Source of the DNA: Parelaphostrongylus tenuis
Taxonomy: Eukaryota; Nematoda; Chromadorea; Rhabditida; Metastrongylidae
Length of the DNA: 64,000 nucleotides
Assembly: GCA_019055375.1 (NCBI GenBank)
Contig: JAHQIW010005250.1
Span: 558,001-622,000 of the forward strand
Direction: 5' to 3'
Part shown: piece by piece, positions 58,199-64,000 of the stretch
Numbering within the stretch: the first letter of the stretch is position 1
Layout of the letters: each line of letters starts with the position of its first letter
The notes under the pieces: generated by a model
What the model saw: the letters and a program-made list of their open reading frames with translations, nothing else
Databases searched by the model: none
Told to the model about the DNA's origin: nothing
Program-made: the position numbers and the translations under genes

Positions 58199-60511
58199 CT
58201 AAAAATTTGCTTAGTGACAATGATATTCTGGATAACTCAATAATTCTCAACTCAAACGAATAGATTCCCTGTATTGCAAAGCAATGTCATACTTAGGTGA
58301 GATCGTACATGGTAGGAAAAACGTCAAAAGCAAGGCAAATTGCGGTGTAAATTGCTTTATATCGCAGAGAGCATCTAGTGCTCTCTCGTAGTCAACAAAT
58401 GAAACAGAACCCCTCAGGAATAGGACCGATGAACATTCTTCTTTCTCGATAATTAAGTATTTACAAACAGTACGAAAGCACTAGACTGGAATTCTCCTAC
58501 ATAGGTTGCATTATTGAGAAGTACATTGGTTTCAAGAAAATTCCAGAGAAGACAACATTTTTTCAACCACCATGCGATACCGAGGCAAATGCCACTATTT
58601 CCATGAATAACAGTGGCTGTAGACAGAACTATTAGATCGAAAAAGTGTTAGTACCGACGCGACATTTAAGGAATAAAGAGTCATATAAGCCTGTCTCAGT
58701 ACAGCTTTTTAAGATTAAGTTCTGTACTCTAAAGCTCATTTCATAAGCAAGGCTACTTCACTCATAGCGATTTTATCCAAATGTCTGAAAAACAATTGAG
58801 CTAGCTCTTTTAACACTGTCATCTTTTTTTGAAATAAGTTTTTTTTCCGCTTTCATGTTTTAAATCTGTTTTAGAGCATAAATTTGTCCTACAATCTCGT
58901 CTAACAAATTTGTTTTGCTGTAAGACTAATTTATGCTGATTTTCAATGACTCTAATAGGAAAGTAGATATATCAGTATGAGTAGCTTTCTTACTACGATT
59001 ACAAAATGGAGGCGAAGCTATAAACGACTCGCATTGCAACTCAGTCGTAAGCATGTAATATTTATGCTTCTAAAGGTTGACTGAAAAAGTTATATGCTGG
59101 AGATGAAAGCTTTAAATAATATGCTGACGATCTCGACGATCCACTGCTTATATAAAGAACTGACGCACGTCACGTGACGATCGTGCGAAAGAATGAGCGT
59201 CACTAGGATATCCTATTTTCCAATGATCCTTATTACATTGAAAGTTCTCCACAAGTTTGAATATTTGTAGTTCAAACTATATTTAAGCTATGAACCGAAG
59301 AATAAGAATGATAAAGAATAATAAGAGTTTTCTTGTGAAATTTTGATCGCCGGGTCAATTGTCGCTATGCCATGCGCTTGAGATCGCGACGAAAACGCAA
59401 TCGGTAACGGCTTGTGTACTTCGACTTGTTCTTAAAAGCATTATGTTTCCGACACATCTTATCTCTGATAACTTGGCATGTAAAGCGGAATCTTTGATTT
59501 TCGATCGTTGAAGTCGGTCAAAATATCAGATCCTTTCTCTCATTTGTGAGCTATCAGACCCTCAATAAGCTTTAACACTTTGAGCGTGAGAATGGGAACG
59601 TTCAATAACACCAAGTGATCTTTCATCCTACTTACGCAGCGACCAGATTTTCGATGCATGAGTTAAGGCAAGAATAGTCGTTGAGTCGAAAATGTGGGTA
59701 CAGAGTCGAGTGTTTTGTATATTTCCAATGCTCTCAAATGCCCTTACCGAGAAAGACCGAAAAAGGCAAAAATAAGGCCCTCGATGTGCGCTGCAAACAC
59801 GCGTACCGCCAGAAAGATTAGCCGTGATTCAAGTCTACAGTACATTTATTAGATTACAAATTTTGCTTGTACCCCAGTAAACCTGTGGTTATCTTTCACA
59901 CCTAATCCCTCTGTTAGAAATGAATTAGGTAGCAACTAGAAATAACTTTTGTGCTTATGAAGAATGACTGTTGGAATGCATGGGAAAGTTTATAGAGAAA
60001 TTGAAACCGAAAGGTCGTCAAGCATTACGGGGAAGGTCAATACTGCTAGTATTTGACAAGTTAGCACGGAAAATATGCGGGAATATGCAAGCACAAGAAC
60101 CATGGTAGAATACTTGTCATAAGCCGCCAATTTCTTTACTGCATGCGCCTAATTATCTACAGGATTCGTTTTACGACCACTGAACTTCATGTAAACTAAA
60201 TCATCATTTAACCAAAATTTGAACTATATTTAAGTGCGACATCTTATCAAAGGCATTAGATTTCTCAAGAATTTCCAACGAGATTTAATAGTTTAGCAAG
60301 ATAGCTGTAGAAACGTCAAGTCCATGCGAATCAATCTAAGCAGTTGGTACAAAACAAGTCGCATTTGATTAAGCAAATTTTTGTCTCCTCGACAGCAGAG
60401 GAGGAAAACCAGAAAACTGTAGCTTGAGTTCAAATTTCATTCATTATTCCTTTATTTACGCAAACCAGTCATCACAATTTTCATTGTACTGATGCCAGTA
60501 CTTCTAGCATT
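58199..60511. other. Upstream of the serpentine receptor, mostly unassigned
   Basis: Minus-strand frame near 58350-58420 contains SVSFVDYERALDAL, similar to the FVDYEKAFD block of RTE elements but not extended. The segment 59380-59870 is GC-richer and may be a repeat. Confidence 0.35.
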
Positions 60512-60706
60512 CGATTCGTTTTTCGTCTTCTTCTTCAATTACGTGAAATACTGGTCGAGCATGTCTCCTTGCAATCTCAAGGAAAACCTGGCTGTGGCGT
60601 TCCACAGGGCGTTCTTGTTATCTGCCGGAGAAAGTTGGACAGTGAAGTTGGGCTCCACGCGCGCCGCGGAGAGCATCATAATCACTCGACCACGGAGTCC
60701 CCGAGA
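60512..60706 (-). mobile_element. tRNA-Ser/Leu-like SINE, family 2
   Basis: Minus strand: GGGGACTCCGTGGTCGAGTG head, CGCGTGGAGCCCAACTTC, then GGAACGCCACAGCCAGG body, TGAGATTGCAAGGAGACATG and TTGAAGAAGAAGACGAAAAA. Confidence 0.72.
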
Positions 60707-61169
60707 TTAGATTTGCTTTCACTTTATTTGCAGAACTCAAACGAGTGAAAGGCTTTTACTATAAGTGAGACCATGTAAAAGGAGATATGCGTGGAGAGTG
60801 TTCTTTACGTGCTAGAGAATACTTCACTACTTTTTTCTCATTTTACCAAACATCTCTCATGTTAGTTGTGCTGTGTTATGCGTATTTGGCTATCACCCAA
60901 ACAGCTGTACCACCTTTCGCCCTGTTGGTCTCGAGTTGAGCGCATGCCCATGAGACTCACGTTTTCTCCCTGCCGTTGGCAAAAATAACCCAGAGACCTA
61001 ATAGATAATAGACCTCACTGCCATGATTTCCTGAACATCATATCGTTCCTCTAGGCTTTTTGTGAAGAAATTGGACCATAAGATCAATGGCGTTCTTGTC
61101 GCGCTTTCGACATCGTGTAACGAGTTCCTTCCGCTGGTTGTCGTCGACACATTATTGTAAACTATATAT

Positions 61170-64000
61170 AAACACTGCTATGGTGTTAGTTTGTATTATA
61201 AATCGTTGGCGACGACGTGGTTTTAGGACTATTCATCGTATAGAATTAAGAAATGTGTGCAGGCTACACTGTTTACTCAATAATCTTCACCGTGTACTTT
61301 CATTTTATACATGATCTTCGTGATACAGCCCAGTTCCGACACTCGTTTTCCATGACCTTTTGATCCTTCCGTAACCTATGTGCTCTTCAGTTTGCCTTGT
61401 CATATGCCTATGCGATACTGAAATTCTACTAGCAAACCCGTGTTGAAAACAGTTTGCAACGTCACATTATTCACTGAGAACATCTCTCTCAGTTTATCTT
61501 CGGCAAAAGAATCACTGAAGAGAGTTTGATAGACCGACAAAAATGTTCTAGCGTGTGTATCGATATCAATAAGTACCGTCGCGAGATCCATAAAGAAGTC
61601 TATTTTACTCAATATAGAAATTGTGGACAAAAAGAGACTACATGAGAGGAATTTTCACATGAATCACCGACGTTGGAGAACCATTTTCTTCGATTTCTTG
61701 TTAGTTCATTCCTATCCTGTGCCATGTTAACTGCAAAAAATTATCATAATGGTAAAATATTCCCCCAATTAGAATTGAATGCAAAGATTGTGCAAAAATG
61801 AGCAAGATTTGATATGAAAGCTAGGATGGTAGTGACTAGCGAGATTTTAATTTGGCGAAAGGCTGATATAACGATTTTTGTCAGCCAGGAGAAGTAGGCA
61901 GATAATCAATTTATCAGCTTGGACACCGCTCCCTCTGGAGCAACAACATTGTAAAAGGGCACCTTTCAAGATTAGAAAATGATAACTAAGGAAAATATAC
62001 ATGATATGTCGTTAGCCTCTCTGAAACCTGACCTTGCTCTCGCAGGTTGAAACTTCAACCTTTTGTTTTTGAATTTATGATTGAATTTTTTTCATTATTT
62101 CGTCATTTTTGCAGCGCATAATGCGCTTTTTTTACATTTTTGATCTGGTGTTCAACAAAATTCATTAGACTTATGTTAATAGAAGAAGGCTGAATACACC
62201 AAAATTTGAGTTATATTTGGACAATTACAAATTTAGACGTGAACTTTTGAAAACGGACGTTCACCTCTGCATAATATTTTGCCATTATCTAATTTTCAGT
62301 ATTTGTAATTTTCAGTCTTAAAGAGCTACAATAGAAAAACGGGAGATCTTGAAATACTATAGCACTTATTCTCATGAATAACTATTATCCGTCTACTTCA
62401 ATAACACATACACCAAACAACTGTTTTCGCTTTGGAAAAATGCGTATAAAAGGAATCTCATTGTGATTGAGTAGAACTCATTTTTGCATAACCGCTTCTA
62501 GCGGTGGCATGATGTATAAATATACCGTAGAGCGACGCGCAAAACGTTTGGATCAGTTGGGACTCGAACCCACATTTTCCTTCTTTTCGAAGGCGCCTCC
62601 GTTAAGGTGAAATGTGGATTCCAGTTCCAGTTGACGCAGAAAATTTGCACATCGCTCTCAGTCAGTGGGTATAATTGTAGTCTCACTGTGTTCAGTATTT
62701 GAATAGAAATCTTTAAGAATGAATAGTGGCTGAATCTATGTCTATTTGCAACAATATTCACTATAATGTAAAGAATATTTACGAAGAAAACTTGAAAACC
62801 CATTGCGGCAGCAAAATTATACGTCTCCTAGAAATTCATTTGAATTGACAGCTTTTTTAGCCATGGTACAATGCTGCAGGTATATACTTTATAATGCTGA
62901 GCGATATGCAAAACTTTAAACTACAGACGAAAATCGAACCAGCATTTCACCCTTTTTTTGAGGGCACGTGACAACCAATGGACTTTCCACGCTCCTATTC
63001 TGCCATCACTTTCTGTAACACAAATTTCAACTCCAGTAATGCCGTTTTCAACGAGTTTGAAAAGTAATATGAAGTGGATTACACACCAAACTGTCTTAGA
63101 GTTACTATTACGGAGGATATGTTCCTACCATATAATGCGCAATCGTTATCGGAACTGCAGTACAAATTTTTTCCCGCTCGATGTCTTTCTAAAATAGCAC
63201 TATGACTTATCTCATGTTGTTTGCATGAAATGCAGCATGATCCGCTATGAAGCGAAGCAAGAATGGTTGAGTTTGAAACGGCAAAGGAAGGCATAGTTAC
63301 CTCCTCCCTTTCTTCAAAGTTTTTTTTACAAGTAGTATTATGCTAGTGAAGTTGATTTAACTTCCATCTTATTTTCGAATGAATCTTGCTACCTACTTAA
63401 TTGCCACCGACAACAAAAAATCAACTCGAATTTTAACAACGAATGAAAACATTGCATGCGTCAAGTTCGAGAGCTGATAATGTCGAAGATCATTCGGTTC
63501 TTAATAAGCTATAAAGGTGCAGTTATTCCTCTTCAGTTGCATGTTACTATAATAGAAGAACATTTTCAAGACAATTCTCTTTGTCGGCCATCCTTTTAAA
63601 AGGTATGTAAAGAAGAATACTGTAAATTGGATATAGAACAGATCTAAACGACAAAGGTTGCTGGCTTAAAACAATAAGTGATTCGTCAACTTAACAATGG
63701 TTACCAATTTATTCCGTTCTTCAAACACTACTAAAAACACGTATGCTCACCACTAATGATTTTGAATCTACTGATTCTTCAGCATTTAAAGTTCGACCTA
63801 TGGCTGTGTAAGCGGGCCAACGGATAGGATAACATGGATGTAGAGCCTCACATTTTCGCCATTGTTAAAGTTCATACCAACCTGTCTCTCAAACACTTGT
63901 AAATTTCCTACAGCACCTAAATCGCGCGCGTGCAAATCGCGAAAAAATGCAGATTACGTTTTACAATTGGAGTTCTTTCCTTCAACATTACAGTGAAGTT
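61170..64000 (+). mobile_element. Penelope-like element, copy B, running off the right edge
   Basis: Second copy of the element at 40697. At 63700-63990 it has the frame LLKTRMLTTNDFESTDSSAF followed by KVRPMAV, with stops, so it is also degenerate. It lacks the insertion found in copy A and keeps the empty site at 63091-63104. Confidence 0.72.
62516..62672 (-). mobile_element. tRNA-like foldback element, family 2, internally deleted, in Penelope copy B
   Basis: Inverted ends AGAGCGACGCGCAAAACG and TTGCACATCGCTCT with TATACC..GGGTATA outside. Contains GGGACTCGAACCCAC (antisense T arm) and AGTTGACGC. About 80 bp shorter than the matching copy at 42073. Confidence 0.65.

Noticed and set aside
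58340..58440. SVSFVDYERALDAL on the minus strand, like the RTE FVDYEKAFD block
   Set aside because: Only one motif matches. Neither flank continues as RTE, so chance cannot be excluded.

Overview
This is a eukaryotic, AT-rich window that reads as nematode, most probably a clade V strongylid of the hookworm kind. The taxonomic clues are a nematode-type phosphoethanolamine methyltransferase (PMT-2), a nematode serpentine chemoreceptor, very small exons (45-190 nt) separated by long transposon-filled introns, acceptor sites just upstream of start codons that look suitable for spliced-leader trans-splicing, and relics of RTE, Penelope-like and mariner elements. The species is inferred, not shown. 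All protein genes I could assemble lie on the minus strand, and I found them by joining exons with matching reading phase and GT/AG ends.

Left third: a membrane-anchored M1-type aminopeptidase starts at 11143 and runs leftwards past the window edge. Nine exons are placed and one is missing. Its introns hold two dead mariner-type transposons and a tRNA-Ser-like SINE. At 13.5-14.4 kb lies a dispersed inverted-repeat element, and at 15.4-16.4 kb a 5'-truncated RTE retrotransposon.

Middle: the pmt-2 gene spans 29720 to 19111 in twelve exons, with all phases matching except for one single-base frameshift. A degenerate mariner and a 600-bp palindromic element sit in its introns. From 32 to 48 kb the window is mostly repeats: a tRNA-Gly sequence at the centre of a long inverted repeat, a 450-bp direct duplication, two Penelope-like elements, tRNA-derived SINEs of several families, and nested palindromic elements.

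Right third: an eight-exon serpentine receptor (Srt-like) runs from 58180 to 50100 with one frameshift in the last exon and mariner relics in its introns. The window ends inside a second copy of the ~3-kb Penelope-like element seen at 40.7-44.1 kb.

The most unusual material is the set of tRNA-like sequences built into inverted repeats. Two elements (33316-33732 and 42758-43121) have two tRNA T-arm ends facing each other and are flanked by 16- and 14-bp target duplications. For one of them the matching empty site survives in this window at 63091-63104. A third type carries a nearly complete tRNA-Gly gene between ~138-bp inverted arms. The genes do not form an operon and no shared function is apparent. 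Both assembled genes with frameshifts could be pseudogenes or could reflect sequence errors.
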